Shown: positions 40,021-51,710 of the stretch, piece after piece
How positions within the stretch are numbered: the first letter of the stretch is position 1
How the letters are laid out: each line of letters opens with the position of its first letter
NCBI GenBank assembly: GCA_963383645.1
Contig: OY726573.1
Coordinates: 13,210,989-13,274,988, forward strand
Direction: 5' to 3'
Source: Muscardinus avellanarius
Lineage: Eukaryota; Chordata; Mammalia; Rodentia; Gliridae
DNA length: 64,000 nt
Position numbers and translations under genes: made by a program
The notes under the pieces: generated by a model
The model's input: the letters and a program-made list of their open reading frames with translations, nothing else
What the model was told of the DNA's origin: nothing
Databases searched by the model: none

Positions 40021-40070
<50 letters not shown>
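39820..40070 (+). mobile_element. B1-dID SINE with long (CA)n
   Basis: Flanked by AGCAGGAGTTGA at 39808-39819 and 40071-40082. (CA)n at about 40017-40070. Confidence 0.95.
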
Positions 40071-40071
<1 letters not shown>

Positions 40072-40084
40072 GCAGGAGTTGAAA

Positions 40085-40228
40085 CCAAGTGTGGTGGTTG
40101 GTGTTTGCCTATAATCCCAGCGAGTTGGGAGGCTGAGGTAAGATGGTGAATTTGAGGCCAGTCTGAGCAACATAGTGAGACCCTATCTCAAACACAATTA
40201 AATAAATAATAATAAAAATTTAAAAGCA
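40085..40228 (+). mobile_element. B1 monomer
   Basis: AAGTGTGGTGGTTGGTG head to GAGACCCTATCTC and an A-rich tail, without dID. Confidence 0.85.
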
Positions 40229-40354
40229 AGGTTTTTTTTTTAACAGAATGGGAAAGTACCTATATGATAAAGTTAAGCGGAAAAGTGAAAAATGTTTGTT
40301 ATCATGAGAAATATATATTCATGGAGAAAATTCTGAATGCAGTATAGTAGTCAG

Positions 40355-40560
40355 CGGCCCGCAAGACCAAGTTCAAGTCCCTCGTCCAACATCAACTTGG
40401 TTGCAAGATCTCAGCCAGTTTTCTTTTAGCTTTGCTAAGCCCCAGTCTTCTTATCTACAAAATAAGAATCATTGTCTAGAATGCCTCTTAAATTGCTGTG
40501 AGGATTAAAGAAGCCCGTTTATGAAATACTTAGCCGGTGTCTGGTGCACAACACAAATCT
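40355..40560 (+). mobile_element. MIR element
   Basis: AAGTTCAAGTCCCTCG, CAGTCTTCTTATCTACAAAAT and GCTGTGAGGATTAAAGAAG are in MIR order. Confidence 0.85.
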
Positions 40561-41767
40561 AATCATTAATCCCCGGCAGAAAAGATTTATGAGTAGTTGG
40601 TTTTGCACCACCGTAGTATCCAATTTTCTCCCCAAATAATATTTTCCTCTTACAGTCAATGTTTTTCTTTTATATTCAATGAGAAAAGAAGGCAAGATGG
40701 GAGGGAAAGAAGAAGAGAGGGAAGAAAGGTAAGAAGGAGCTGTCTTCTTTGTGCCTTCTATGATCCTGTTAGCAGATAAACAAATGATTTATCAGAAGTT
40801 CTAAATTTCAGCAAAATGAACATTCCAGCTTCTGTCCGGATAACTGGAATTCCCCACGAAACTATTTTGTGGCTTTTGAGATAAGTCCTAGGCAAGCATC
40901 CTCTGCGCACTCCTTCCGGCCTGCAGTGGAGCCGGGTCCTGTCTCCATGGTTGCCTTTCTTATTCCTGACCCCAAAGCTCTTGGTACTAATGAACAGACC
41001 GATTGGTACTTTCTTCCCAGATAATGCCACGCAATGTCCCCTGTCTATCAGATTCGTGTCTTTTTTACAGCCTTCCTCAGTTCCTCTCCCATGGTGACTC
41101 CCCTCCCAAGCAGCAGTGATGCTTATGAAATTAGAGTTTTCTTCCTTCATTACCATAAACATCTAGCTTCATCCATTTCCCCCACCCTTTGCATTGGGAG
41201 CTGGGTCTATATAAGACCAAAGCTAAAGTTCTGGTCCACTTGCCTCTAGTTTAACCCAAGAGTAACTGGACGATGCCTGGATCGTTCTGTTTCTAATATC
41301 ACAAAAAATGTCTTGCGTTTCATCCACACCATCAGTGTACACGATAGTAATCGAACTAGAAACTACATGAAGCCAGATAGATCGGTTGATCGACAGCTGG
41401 CTAGCTAGAGATAGTCATAGAGAATATAGATTCCCATCACTGAAATATGCAAGAGGCGGGAGCAGCCTCAGATATAACTGGACCCAAGTGCTCTAATATT
41501 TTAGGTATTCCTCTCTCTCTCATCTTTAGGCTCAGACTTCTGCTTGCAGACTTCATCCTCAGTCTCATTCAAGTTCCCGTCTCACACCTGCAGCTCAAAG
41601 TTTATTATAGTCTATCATCTTAACAACCCTAAGAGAGAAGGAAAGCATACCTCGTTCATAATCATTTGAGCAAAGTCCAAGAAACTCTTGTTGATCCAGA
41701 CTGGCCCTGGGCCCTGCTCTGAACCAATCACTGAGTTTGTTGTTAGTGTTATTTTGGCTTTTAATCG
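40561..41767. other. no gene; possible old LTR
   Basis: Mostly single-copy-looking. CTATATAAGACCAAAG near 41207 after a GC-moderate stretch (40820-41200) is LTR-promoter-like, but ends are not visible. Confidence 0.35.
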
Positions 41768-41964
41768 TGTGTGTGTGTGTGTGTGTGTGGTACTGGGGTT
41801 CCTGGAAACCCTTCTACTTCCCGGCTACACTCCCAGACCTATTTTATATTTTTATTTGGAAACAGGGTCTCTTAAGCCAGCGCGGCTGGCTTTGAACCTG
41901 CGCGATCCTCCTGTCTCCGCCTCCCAAGCATGGGGATTACAAGCGTGCGCCACCACACCCGGCG
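41768..41964 (-). mobile_element. antisense B1-dID SINE, hairpin subfamily
   Basis: (GT)n tail, GGGGTTCCTGGAAACCC, CCAGCGCGGCTGGC. Near-identical flanks GTTAGTGTTATTTTGG and GTTATTGTTATTTTGG. Confidence 0.95.
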
Positions 41965-41977
41965 GTTATTGTTATTT

Positions 41978-42400
41978 TGGTATTGGAGCTTGAACTCAGG
42001 GGCATTCTGCCTCCAAGATACAACCCACTCACTCCCTCAGCCTTTTTATTTATTTTTTATCTTATTTTTTGGTCTGGGATAGAACCAAGACGCATTTGAC
42101 CTCTGAGCTACACCCCCTACCCAATTTTTTATTCTTTATTTTTGAAACAGGGTCTCACTGAGTTGCCGAGAGCCTTGCTAAGTAGCTGAGGCTGTCCACG
42201 AACCACGATCCTCCGGTCTCAGCCTCCTGAATGCTGCGATTACAAGCGTGCGCCACCACACCCGGCTTTATTTTTTATTTTGTAACAGAGTCTTAAGTGG
42301 CTGAGGACCTCGCTAAATTGCTGAGGCTGGCCTTGAACCTGCAATCCTCCTGACTCAGTCTCCCAAGTACTGGGATTACAGGCATGCGCCACCACAGCTG
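41978..42400 (-). mobile_element. antisense B1-dID SINE hosting a nested SINE
   Basis: Order on + strand: dID (about 41978-42045), dID-B1 (about 42070-42265), B1 (42266-42400). The inner dID-B1 lies in the linker of the outer element. Confidence 0.85.
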
Positions 42401-42549
42401 GCCCCATCTCTGAGATGTTGATAGGCATTTTTCTGAATTGTGGACTCATCATTGGAGCCAAAGAATGAATCCAACCCTTGTTGGCCACGTCTTACCATGA
42501 TTAGAAGCTGGGTAGTTTTCCTTCAAAATTAAAAGTAAAGTAAGTGTCA

Positions 42550-42615
42550 GAGTCACTAAAGCTCAGTGGTAGAGTGTTTCCCTGGCAGGGGATCAATCCC
42601 TAGTACCACAGAAAA
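42550..42615 (+). mobile_element. ID fragment
   Basis: AAGCTCAGTGGTAGAGTG and GATCAATCCCTAGTACC. Confidence 0.8.
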
Positions 42616-42717
42616 AAAGAAATGTTCTTGTTAAATAAAAGAAGATGGCAAATGTATGCAGAGCAGACAAAAGCAACAGCTGTCCTGCATCATGTAGCCC
42701 ATAAAAAATCCACTTAT

Positions 42718-42949
42718 TTATTTATTTACTTACTACTAACTTACTTACTGTCGGTACTGGGGACTGAATCCAAAGGCAGCCTACCTCCAGGATACCCCCC
42801 TTCAGCCCTTTTTTATTTTTTACTATAAAACAAGATCTCACTAAGTTGCTGAAGGTCTTGCTAAATCAAGGAGGCTGACCTTGAACCCACAAGCCTCCTG
42901 TCTCAGCCTCCCAAATACTGGGGCTACAGACATGTGCCACTGCTCCCGG
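42718..42949 (-). mobile_element. antisense B1-dID SINE
   Basis: (TTTA)/(CTTA) tail, GGGGACTGAATCCAAAGGC. CCCATAAAAA on both sides. Confidence 0.9.
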
Positions 42950-43371
42950 CCCATAAAAATTCTTTTAAATTCTCTTCGATGACAGTAGAAAATATCCTGC
43001 CCAACGCATTCTTTCCTGTCTCTTCAGCAGTCTCTGTCTTTTGCACACAGCCTCATATTCTAGCGTCTTGGGCCTCGGCCCAGGAGATGCAGTCCTCTTC
43101 AACACCGATGACATTGCCAGCCACTCACTTCCAAAGTTCTTGTTTCTCTCTTCCATCACAGCCATCGGCTGGATGAAAGGAGCTATGCAGCCCGTGTCCC
43201 GAAATGGTTCGGGATCCTTCTCAGGACTATTTGTTCTTCCAGGGACACAGTTCAGATTTCTTCTGACCGCACCGTTTAGCTGTGTGCGAATCGACAGTAG
43301 CGGGTGGTGTGGCTAAAGTCTCCATGTACAGATCCCAGCACCTCTGGGACCCATACTGGAGAAAAGTGACA
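42950..43371. other. no feature recognised
   Basis: Single-copy-looking; overlapping 66-91-codon frames on both strands have no family signature. Confidence 0.4.
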
Positions 43372-43527
43372 GCCACGCCTGTAATCCCAGTACTCGTGAG
43401 GCTGAGTCAGGAGGATCGTAGGTTCGGGGACAGCCTTGGCAACCTGGCGAGCCCCCGTTTCAAAATAAAAAGGGATGGGGGTATAGCCTGGAAGTAGAAT
43501 GCCCTGGGTTGAACCCCTAGTACACTA

Positions 43528-43562
<35 letters not shown>

Positions 43563-43563
43563 A
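43372..43563 (+). mobile_element. 5'-truncated B1-dID SINE with (AAAT)n
   Basis: Starts inside B1 at CCACGCCTGTAATCCC; dID GGGGGTATAGCCTGGAAG; about ten AAAT units. Confidence 0.9.
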
Positions 43564-43799
43564 TATGTTAAAATTGGAGGGAGAAAATGGTGTTCCTCTA
43601 AGCCCACCATGGCTGGCCTCAGAAAGGAGTAACCCCATTCTTCTTCCAGGCTGTCGCTGTCTTAGTACATATACACAACAGTGCTTGACATGGTGCTGAG
43701 AATACTACAGGTTCAGTGATACATGTCTAGTTTTACCCTTACCTTTCCAAATGCCAAAGAAAGAAAGAAAGGAAGGAAGAAAGAAAGAAAGAAAGTTAA

Positions 43800-43999
43800 G
43801 CTAGGCATGGTTGTGCACGCCTATAATCCCAGTACTTAAGAAGTTGAGACAGGAAGATCACAGGTTCGAGGCCAGCCTCAGCAACTTAGCGAGACCCCCC
43901 AACAATCTAGCAAGACCCTGTTTCAAAATAAAAATTAAAAGGGCTGGGGGTATAGCTCAGAGGTAGAATGTTCCTGGGTTCAATCCTCAACACCATGTG
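43800..43999 (+). mobile_element. B1-dID SINE
   Basis: AGGCATGGTTGTGCACG, GGGGGTATAGCTCAGAGG, ending CAATCCTCAACACC. A (GAAA)n tract at 43757-43794 precedes it. Confidence 0.92.
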
Positions 44000-44183
44000 A
44001 GGAAAGAGGGAAAGAGGGAGGAAGGGAGGGAGGGGCCCAAGATGGAGATGGATAGGAAAGGAACACTGGAGACTTTACCTGAATGTATTTTTCATGCTAG
44101 ATAGTGGATACACTAAGTGTTCATTGTATTATCATTAACAAGTCTTCTGAAATATTTCATAAATTTAAAAATGTGCAAGTTAA

Positions 44184-44395
44184 GCCGGGCATGGTGGCAC
44201 ATGCTGGTAATCCCAGTACTTGGGAGGCTAAAACAGGAAGATCGAAGGTTCAAGGACAGCCTCAGCAAATAGTGAGATTCTCATCAACCTAGTAGGACCC
44301 TGTTTCCAAAGTAAAAAAATAAAATAGGGCTGGGGGTGTAGCTCAGAGGTAGAATGCCCCGGAGTGCAATCAATCCCCAGTGGCCTCCCCCACAC
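44184..44395 (+). mobile_element. B1-dID SINE
   Basis: AGCCGGGCATGGTGGCAC to CAATCCCCAGTGG. AAAATGTGCAAGTTA and AAAATGTACAAGTTA flank it. Confidence 0.95.
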
Positions 44396-44519
44396 AAAAT
44401 GTACAAGTTACAACTCACATTCAGAAACAAAACAACTCGTCCTGCGGTTCCTCATAGCTCAAAGGACACTATTCTTCTGTGTCCTAAGACCTCTATAATG
44501 TGGCCCAGTCTCCATTTTT

Positions 44520-44728
44520 TTTTGTGTGTGTGTGTGCTACTGGGGATGGAACCCAGGGGCATCCCACCTCCGAGATACACCCCCTGCCCTGTTTTTATTC
44601 TTTATTTTGAAACGGTCTCACTGAGTTTCAGAGGGCCTCACTAAGTAGCTGAGGTTGGCCGTGAACCGAGATCCTCCTGTCTCAGCCTCCCGAATGCTGG
44701 GATGACAAGCCTGTCCCACCACGCCCGC
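44520..44728 (-). mobile_element. antisense B1-dID SINE
   Basis: GGGGATGGAACCCAGGGGC, ending CCCACCACGCCCGC; CCAGTCTCC flanks both ends. Confidence 0.94.
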
Positions 44729-44754
44729 TGCCAGTCTCCTTTCTTCTCACACGC

Positions 44755-45073
44755 CGTGGAGTGAATGCCTGTGTCTTCCTCAATCCCTATGCCAAGCCCT
44801 AACCCCCAATGCGTTGTTATTCTGAGGTGGAGCCTTTGGGGGTGATTAGCAGTGATGATGTTCTGAGGGTGGAGGCCTCATGATGGAATTAGCAACCTTC
44901 TGAGATGAAGAAGAGATCCAGAACTCCCATCCTTTCTCCCTCCCTCTCTCCCTCCTGTCTCCCATGTGGAGACAGCAAACCACAGGGGGCGCCCTAGCCA
45001 AGAACAGAACGTCTGCTGTTCAGGCCACCCCGTCCTGATGTTTTGTCATAGCAGCACATCCTGACTGAGACAG
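44755..45073 (+). mobile_element. MLT1-type MaLR LTR
   Basis: AGCCCTAACCCCCAATGCG, GAGGTGGAGCCTTTGGGGG, then GATGTTTTGTCATAGCAGC and CCTGACTGAGACA. Confidence 0.85.
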
Positions 45074-45567
45074 TGCCTGCCCTCCCACAGCCATTACTTC
45101 GGGCACCTTGACCCATTCCCTGAGTGGCCCTGTTCTTCCTGGACTATGTGCTTTGGCGCCGGCCTTCTCTCCCCTTTCCCATGTAGCTAACTCCTATTTA
45201 TTCATCAGATCTGGGCAAGTAGGCTAACAAAAAGATCCCTTCATGCAATGGCTTTAAGAACATCAGGCCTTTTTGATGTAGCGGTTCCGCAGTGAACAGG
45301 CCAGCGGAGTGGGAAGCTCTGTTCTGCATGGTCACCTGAGTAACTGAAACTAGGTCAGCACTCCGTGTGGATTCCAGCCTGCAGGCAGGAAAAGAAGAAA
45401 TGAGAGGAGGCAGGCTAGCATGTTGTCAAGTCCAGAGCCCTAGGGAGCTCACATCATCTCCGCCCAGTCACACAATCGCAACTCACTGCTGGGCATGCTG
45501 GGAAACGTGGTCCCTCCCTCTCTAGTAAGCAGAGTGTCTGTTGACAGTTCTCCTATAACAGAAGGAT
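45074..45567. other. no gene; possible ancient repeat
   Basis: GCTGGGCATGCTGGGAAACG near 45490 resembles a word in old mammalian repeats; not assigned. Confidence 0.4.
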
Positions 45568-46138
45568 GCCGGGGTGGTGGTGCACTCCTGTAATCCCAGT
45601 ACTTGGGAGGCTGAGACTGAAGGATTGCAAGTTCTCGGCCAGCCTCAGCATCTTGGTGAGAGTCTCAGGGACCTAAGAGACATTATTTCAAAATAAAAAT
45701 AGAGCTGGACGTGTTGACGCATGGTTGTAATCCTAGCATTTGGGAGGCTGAGACAGGAGGATCGTGGTTCCTGGTCAGCCTCAGCTACTACTTAGTGAGG
45801 CCTTCTGCAACTCACTGAGACCCTGTTTCAAAATAAAGAATAAAAATAGGTCTGGTGCAGCCGGGGGTGGTGTCACACATTTGTAATCCCAGCATTTGGG
45901 AGGCTGAGACGGGAGGATCGCGGTTCGCAGACAGCCTCAGCTACTACTTAGTGAGGCCCTCTGCAATTCAGTGAGACCCTACTTCAAAATAAAAAATAAA
46001 AAAAATAGGGCTGGGTATGTAGCTTGGAGGTAGAAAGCCCCTAGATTCCATCCCCAGTACTGCAGAAAGAAAAAAAAAAAATAGGGCTGGGGATGGTAGA
46101 ATGCTCCTGGGTTCCATCCCCAGTACTACACATACACA
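45568..46138 (+). mobile_element. SINE cluster B1-B1-B1-dID-dID
   Basis: Three consecutive B1 heads (45568, about 45705, about 45863) precede two dID units (about 46009-46063 and 46084-46125). One or more linker-targeted nested insertions would produce this order. Confidence 0.85.
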
Positions 46139-47330
46139 CAGGAGAAGAAAAGAACAAATTTCAACAAGGAACTGAAGTTTAGGCTTTAATTTTTCTTAAA
46201 AGCCTTCTCAACCCCTGACCTCTCTGCCTAGATCGGACCCCCTTCCTGTGAGCACTCAGTTGTTTACCTCCCCAGCTTCCCCGGCTCCCAGCCCCAGCTG
46301 GACTCTGAGCACCCTGGGCGGGGCACTGCAGCCTCAACGCCGTGGCCTTGACTAGACATCGAACCCATTTCCAGTAACATCATGGAGGAAAGATACAGAA
46401 TTTGCAGGGCTCAGTGCAAACTGGAAACAAACGCAGGCTCCCTCGTTCAATCATGAGCGTTTTTACACAGTGACGGCTGAGTATTTAACCAAGCAGGCCG
46501 TACTTCTCAGTTCAGGGCCCTTGGTCCCCCTGCACAGGTCACACATCTGCAAATCTAGCCCTGAACGTCAGAGCAGATGAACGAGTTAAACTGAACGCCA
46601 GGATTCATCCTCCATAAAAAAAAACACCCACATATCTATTTGCTGGGTATGCCTACGTAAGGAGCAGAGATAAATCAAATGGTGCCTGTAAACATTTGGG
46701 AATAAATCTTGTCTCCCCTGCAGGCTAAACTTGATAGAGGCCATCCCAAGTGGCCAGGGCCTTTCTCTTTGCCCAGCATCTTGTCCTGGAGAGGGTGAGA
46801 GAGGGCTGCTCACTCCTCTGCAGTCCAGACCCTGCGGCATCTCACCTCCTACCTACTCCTCCTTTCCGCCAGTCTTTGAAGCCATCACGGTGATTTTCTT
46901 ACAGCCTCAGAGCCTCTGTCAGGGTTGGAGAGATTGTAGGAATCGCGGCCAGACGCCTCCAGCATCTGCTCAGACACCTCTAGTGATCTGAGCCTCCTAA
47001 CTCCCCAGCAGGCGGCTCCGTCTGTGTCTGACAGCTCTGGGATGGAGTTCTTCCCCAGGCTGAGCCAAAATCTACCTCCTGGCGACCTCTGCGCGGAGGA
47101 ACTGGGCTGCGCCTGCAGGTCCTTCCAGGGCTCCCGTGCTCCCCCGAGAGCAGAGCTAGCCGCGTGGCTCCATGGAGGGGAAACACAGGGCACTCTGTTT
47201 GGCTCAGCAGGGCGAACTAGTTTTTAATTGGTAGCCAATGTTGAAAAATATGAAGAGCTCAAATAAAATGAAGGTGTCAAGCCTCTACAACTTAGAAGTG
47301 CTCGTGTTCCTAGGCTCGTAACCCCACGAT
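46139..47330. other. repeat-free GC-moderate block
   Basis: About 1.2 kb without interspersed repeats. CpG-containing frames of 60-100 codons overlap on both strands between 46586 and 47230; none looks coding. Candidate single-copy regulatory or intronic sequence. Confidence 0.5.
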
Positions 47331-47388
47331 TTCCTTCCTTCCTTCCTTTCTTTTCTTCCTTTCTCTCTTTCTTTCTCTCTTTCTTTTT
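47331..47388 (+). repeat. (TTCC)n/(TTTC)n tract
   Basis: Pyrimidine tail of the following antisense SINE. Confidence 0.93.
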
Positions 47389-47592
47389 TTGTGGTACTAG
47401 TGATGGAAGCCAGGGGCATTCGCCCTCCGAGCTACATCCCCAGGCCTATTTTTTTATTCTTTATTTTGAAACAGGGTCTCACTGAGTTGCAGAGGGCCTC
47501 ACTAAGTAGCTGAGGCTGTCCGCGAACCGTGATCCTCCTGTCTCAGCCTCCCGAATGCTGGGATTACAAGCGTGCGCCACCATGCCCGGCTA
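47389..47592 (-). mobile_element. antisense B1-dID SINE
   Basis: GTACTAGTGATGGAAGCC, ending CCACCATGCCCGGC. Confidence 0.93.
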
Positions 47593-48240
47593 CCACAATT
47601 CCACTTGTACTCAAGGACATTTGGGAATGGCTGTGGAAGGGACAAGTCCCACCATCCTCTCCCTAAGCCTGTTAAACCGGCTACTCCATTCTGTGGATGC
47701 TCATTAAGCTGAACATTGGAGCCTTTGTTCTGACGAATCTGTCCAGGTACCCAGTCTCCCCACCAAAGGAGTAGCCAAAGAGTTATAAGCCCAAGTCTTC
47801 ACACTGGCATAGGGAAAAAAGTTATCTAATGAGATATCCTCCCCCCCACCCGCACCCTGTTTTTCTTCTTCCTGTGCAGAATACAGAAGTGTCGGCTGGT
47901 GCTCCGGCAACTATTTTGTGACTGTGGCAACTGTGGGAGTCTGCCACAGGAGGGGGAGATAAACAGATCATAATATCCTGGGTTAATAGTGATTATAGAT
48001 CAGCCATAGGACTTCTACCTGGCTTAGAACTTCTTTTATCTAAAGCAAATAAGAAAAAAAAATGCATGTATCTTGCTGAAGCCAGTCTTATATTGGGTAG
48101 TTGTTATTAGCAACTAAACAGTTCCTAACTAGTCTGTAAAATTTTGTTTTGGCCGCTGCCTTTTTTAAGTATTGCTTTTTACCTTTGTATTGGCGCGTTG
48201 CGATTCATTGTTATATATTTTTATAGACAACGTCGCTACC
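47593..48240. other. no feature recognised
   Basis: About 650 bp without an assignable gene or repeat; TATA-like AT-rich words near 48210. Confidence 0.4.
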
Positions 48241-48680
48241 TTTTCTTAAATTGAGTTTTTACTATGGAAAAGACTCATCATCTACAGATGCACACGGACT
48301 AATCTTCATATGCAAAAGAATTACTTCCTTCCGTACACAAAAAGAAAGCAGCCCAGAATAGGTTATAGACCTAATTACAATAGCGAAGACTATAAAACTC
48401 TTGCAAATAAAAACTTAAGAGGAATTCTTTATGATGTTGATTTTAAAAACAGTTCCTTACGTATGACACCAAAAGCCTAAATGGTAAAAGAAAAAAGTAG
48501 TTTGTCTTTATCAAAAATTAGAAGCTTTTGTGTTTTGAACAGTACCATCAAGAAAGTAAAGACAGCTCATAGAATGAGAAAAAGATTTCCACATTCTATA
48601 CCTGATAAACACTTGCATCCAGAATAAAGAAGTACTAAAATTCAATTAAGAAAGTATTAAATTTTTTAAATTTAAAAACA

Positions 48681-48803
48681 AGTCACAGTAGCTCATGTCT
48701 ATAGTTCCGGCTACTTGGGAGGCTGAGGCAGGAGGATCACTTGAGCCCGGAGGTTCGAGGTCAACACGGGCAACATAGCAATACTCTGCCTCTAAAAAAT
48801 AAG
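48681..48803 (+). mobile_element. B1/Alu-like 7SL monomer
   Basis: GTAGCTCATGTCTATAGTTCC, GGATCACTTGAGCCCGG, GGGCAACATAGCAATAC; an older 7SL-type monomer distinct from the dimer SINEs. Confidence 0.8.
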
Positions 48804-49473
48804 AATAAAGCAAAAATAAAAATAGGTTCCAGCTTTGAATAACCATTTCTCCCAAAGAAGATATAAAGTCAGTCAATAATAAACATGTGGAAGGATGCTG
48901 GGTATCATTAGCCATCAGGGAAATGCAAATCCCAAACCACAGCGAGATACCAATAGGAAGGCTACAATCACAAATAACAAGTGTTGGCAAGGATGTGGGG
49001 AAATTGGAACCCTTGTGCACTGCTGGTGGGAATTCAAAATGGTGCAGCTGCTGTGGAGAGCAGTTTGGCAGTTCCTCAAAAAGTTAAACATAGAATTACC
49101 ATACGATCCAGCAATTCCACTTCTGGAGATATACCCAAAAGGTTTGAAAGCAAGGACTCAGATACTTTACCATCAGTGTTCACAGCAGTGATGTCTCCAA
49201 CAGCCCGAAGACGAAAACAGCCGGAGTGTCCATCAACAGAAGGGCAAAGTGTGAAATGTCTATCACTCAATCATAAAAAGTGAAATTCTGGCACGTGGTA
49301 CAACATGGCTTACCCTTGAACGTTATACTGTATTAAAATGGATGCTCTAATCTATTATAATGAATGAAAACATTATAATAAGACAAACACAAAAGTACAT
49401 TGTATAATTCCACTTACAGGAGATACCTTGAATAGGCAAATATAGAGATACAGAAAGTAGAAAACAAATAAAG

Positions 49474-49695
49474 AGCCGGGCGTGGTGGCGCACGCTTGTT
49501 ATCCCGCGCTTGGGAGGCTGAGACAGGAGGATCGCACAGGTTCAAAGCCAGCCCCAGCTACTTAGTGAGGCTCTCGGCAACTTAGTGAGACCCTGTTTCC
49601 AAATAAATTATAAAAATAGGGCTGGAAGTGTAGCCTGGAGGTAGAAATTCACTGGGTTCTAACCCCCACTACCACCAAAAAATACAAAAAAGAAA
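49474..49695 (+). mobile_element. B1-dID SINE nested in L1M
   Basis: GCCGGGCGTGGTGGCGCAC, GTTATCCCGCGCTTGGG; same subfamily as 13253-13462. Confidence 0.93.
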
Positions 49696-49845
49696 GAAAA
49701 GAAAGAAGAAAATGAGAACTTACTGTTTAAAAGGTATAAGGTTTCTAGTTGGATTTTGAAAAATCCCTGGAAATAGTGGTGATGGCTTCACAATATGCTG
49801 AGTGTACTTAATGTCACTGAACTGTACAATTTAAAAATAAAGTGG

Positions 49846-50060
49846 AGCTGGGTATGGTGGTGCACACCTGTAACCACAATACTTGGGAGGCTGAGAGAGG
49901 AGGCTGATAGGTTCAGAGTCAGCCTCAGCAACTTAGTGAGGCCCTCATCAACTTAGTGAGACCCTGTTTCAAAATAAAAAAAAAAGAAAGGGCTAGGGCT
50001 TTACCTCAGAGGTAGAATGCCTCTGAGTTCAATCCTTAGTACCACTAAAAAGAAGTAAAA
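49846..50060 (+). mobile_element. B1-dID SINE nested in L1M
   Basis: AGCTGGGTATGGTGGTGC to GTTCAATCCTTAGTACC. Confidence 0.92.
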
Positions 50061-50112
50061 ATAAAATGGTAATAGTATGTTATATTGATTTCACCATAAT
50101 AAGAATAAAAAT

Positions 50113-50195
50113 TGGGCTGAGGCTCTAGCTCAGTGCTAGAGCACTTGCCTGGTATGTCTGAGGCCCTGAGTTCAATTCCCAGCACCATCAAAAAG
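50113..50195 (+). mobile_element. full ID element
   Basis: GGGCTGAGGCTCTAGCTCAG, CACTTGCCTGGTATG, GTTCAATTCCCAGCACC. Confidence 0.93.
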
Positions 50196-50212
50196 TTAAA
50201 TTAATTTAAAAT

Positions 50213-51060
50213 GAGAGAAGACAGATTACAGTAGGTATTTACAAAAATGTGGGGAAATTGGAGCCCTTGTACGTTGCCAATAGGAATAAAAATGATGTGA
50301 CAACCTTGCAGAACAGCCTGGCAGCCTGCTCCATATGACCCACCAACTTCACTCCCAGAAAGACCCAAGAAAAGTGGAAATACATGTTCATGCAGAAATT
50401 TCAATATAAATGATCATAGTAGCATTACTCATTATGGTCAAAAGGTGTAAACAACTCAAGTGCCCATCAAAAATGGAATATATGTATATGTCCTGGTCAG
50501 CATTCTCACTGCTATAATCCAAAAAGCCTGACCACACATGACTAAATGAAATAAATTTATTGTTTATTTGTTTACTTATTTACTTATTTATTTGGTACTG
50601 GGAATGGAACCCAGGTGCATTCTACTACAGAGCAACAGCCCCTATCTCTTTTTTTTATTTGTTATTTTGAAACAGGGTCCTGATAAATTACTGAAAGTCT
50701 CCCTGAGTTGTTGAGGCTGGCCTTGAACCTGTGATCAATCCTGCCTCAACCTCCCACATCCTGGGAATATAAGCGTGTGCCAACACACCCAACTTTGTAT
50801 CATTCCATTTATCAGAAATGTCCAGCATAGACAAAAGTATGGGGACAAAAGTATAAATTAAGTTACTAGTTGCCAGGGGCTGGGAAATAAAGGGATGATT
50901 TGCTAATGAATATGGAGTTTCTTTGGGGGAGAATAAAAAAAGTTCTAAATTTATATTGTTGTGATGATTACTTCACACTGTAAATACACTACCTTGAGGG
51001 GTGTGCCTTCAATGAGTGAATCTTATGGCATATAAATTGTGTCTTCGTAGATCTGTTTGA
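50213..51060 (+). mobile_element. second L1M 3'UTR fossil, interrupted
   Basis: AATGTGGGGAAATTGGAGCC, CAACTCAAGTGCCCATC, then after the SINE GTTGCCAGGGGCTGGG and ATTACTTCACACTGTAAA follow old L1 3'UTR order. Confidence 0.75.
50555..50797 (-). mobile_element. antisense B1-dID SINE nested in L1M
   Basis: (TTTA)n tail, GGGAATGGAACCCAGGTGC, ending CCAACACACCCAAC. Confidence 0.9.
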
Positions 51061-51166
51061 ATGAAACTTATAAAAAGTTATAAAATATATATATTTTTAA
51101 AAGTTATAAAATATATAGTTATAAAATATATATATTAAAAAGTTATAAAATATATATTATATATTA
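51061..51166 (+). repeat. AT-rich tandem repeat
   Basis: AAAAGTTATAAAATATATAT-like units repeated about four times. Confidence 0.88.
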
Positions 51167-51498
51167 ACACATAAAAAGAAGCTTCATGTACCTGTTGCAG
51201 CCTCAGCAGGCTTTTCTTCCCTCCTATATTATTATGAAGAAAACACCAGACATCTCCTAATACAGAATTTGACATCAGAAACGTCTGATCCTGTGGCAGG
51301 CTGGCTGCATGGCTCCAACTGTGATGCGTCCAGATTGCAAATAATGTCATGCCTGGAAGCACATCCTTTCTGCTTAAACTTTTCTGTGACTGACAACCTT
51401 GACTGCTACGGCCACAATTAACTTTCACCTCTAATACATACTCATAGGCAGAGGGTGTTTTGATGGGAATCTGGTGTCTAAGAAGTGGTAGTTGGAAG
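51167..51498. other. no gene recognised
   Basis: Within a 123-codon minus frame (51135-51506) that has no recognisable domain. Possibly an old LTR or MER fossil. Confidence 0.35.
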
Positions 51499-51672
51499 TC
51501 AGGCATGGTGGCCCACTCCTGTCATCCCAGTACTTAGGAGGCCGAGACGGGAAGATGGCAGGTTTGAGGCCAGCCTCAGCAACTTAGCAAGGTCCTGTTT
51601 CAAAATTTTAAAAAAGGGCTAGGGGGTGCAGCTCAGAGGTAATATGTCCCTGGGTTCCATCTCCAGCACCAT
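51499..51672 (+). mobile_element. B1-dID SINE
   Basis: AGTCAGGCATGGTGGCCC to CCATCTCCAGCACC. Confidence 0.92.
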
Positions 51673-51710
51673 GCGCGCGCACGCGCGCACACACACACAT
51701 ACACACACAC
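51673..51710 (+). repeat. (CG)n/(CA)n alternating purine-pyrimidine tract
   Basis: GCGCGCGCACGCGCGCACAC followed by CA units; strictly alternating sequence able in principle to form Z-DNA. Confidence 0.93.

Larger units (their letters stand above)
48241..50112 (+). mobile_element. L1M fossil: ORF2 end plus 3'UTR, interrupted by SINEs
   Basis: Old L1 ORF2-end words (ACTATAAAACTCTTGCAAAT, TATGACACCAAAAGCC, TTATCAAAAATTAGAAGC) lead to the 3'UTR (AACAAGTGTTGGCAAGGATG, GAACCCTTGTGCACTGC, ATTCCACTTCTGGAGATATACC) and terminal pieces (CACTGAACTGTACAATTT; TATGTTATATTGATTTCACC near 50073). Frames are broken by many stops. Insertions: 48681-48803, 49474-49695 and 49846-50060. Confidence 0.88.
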
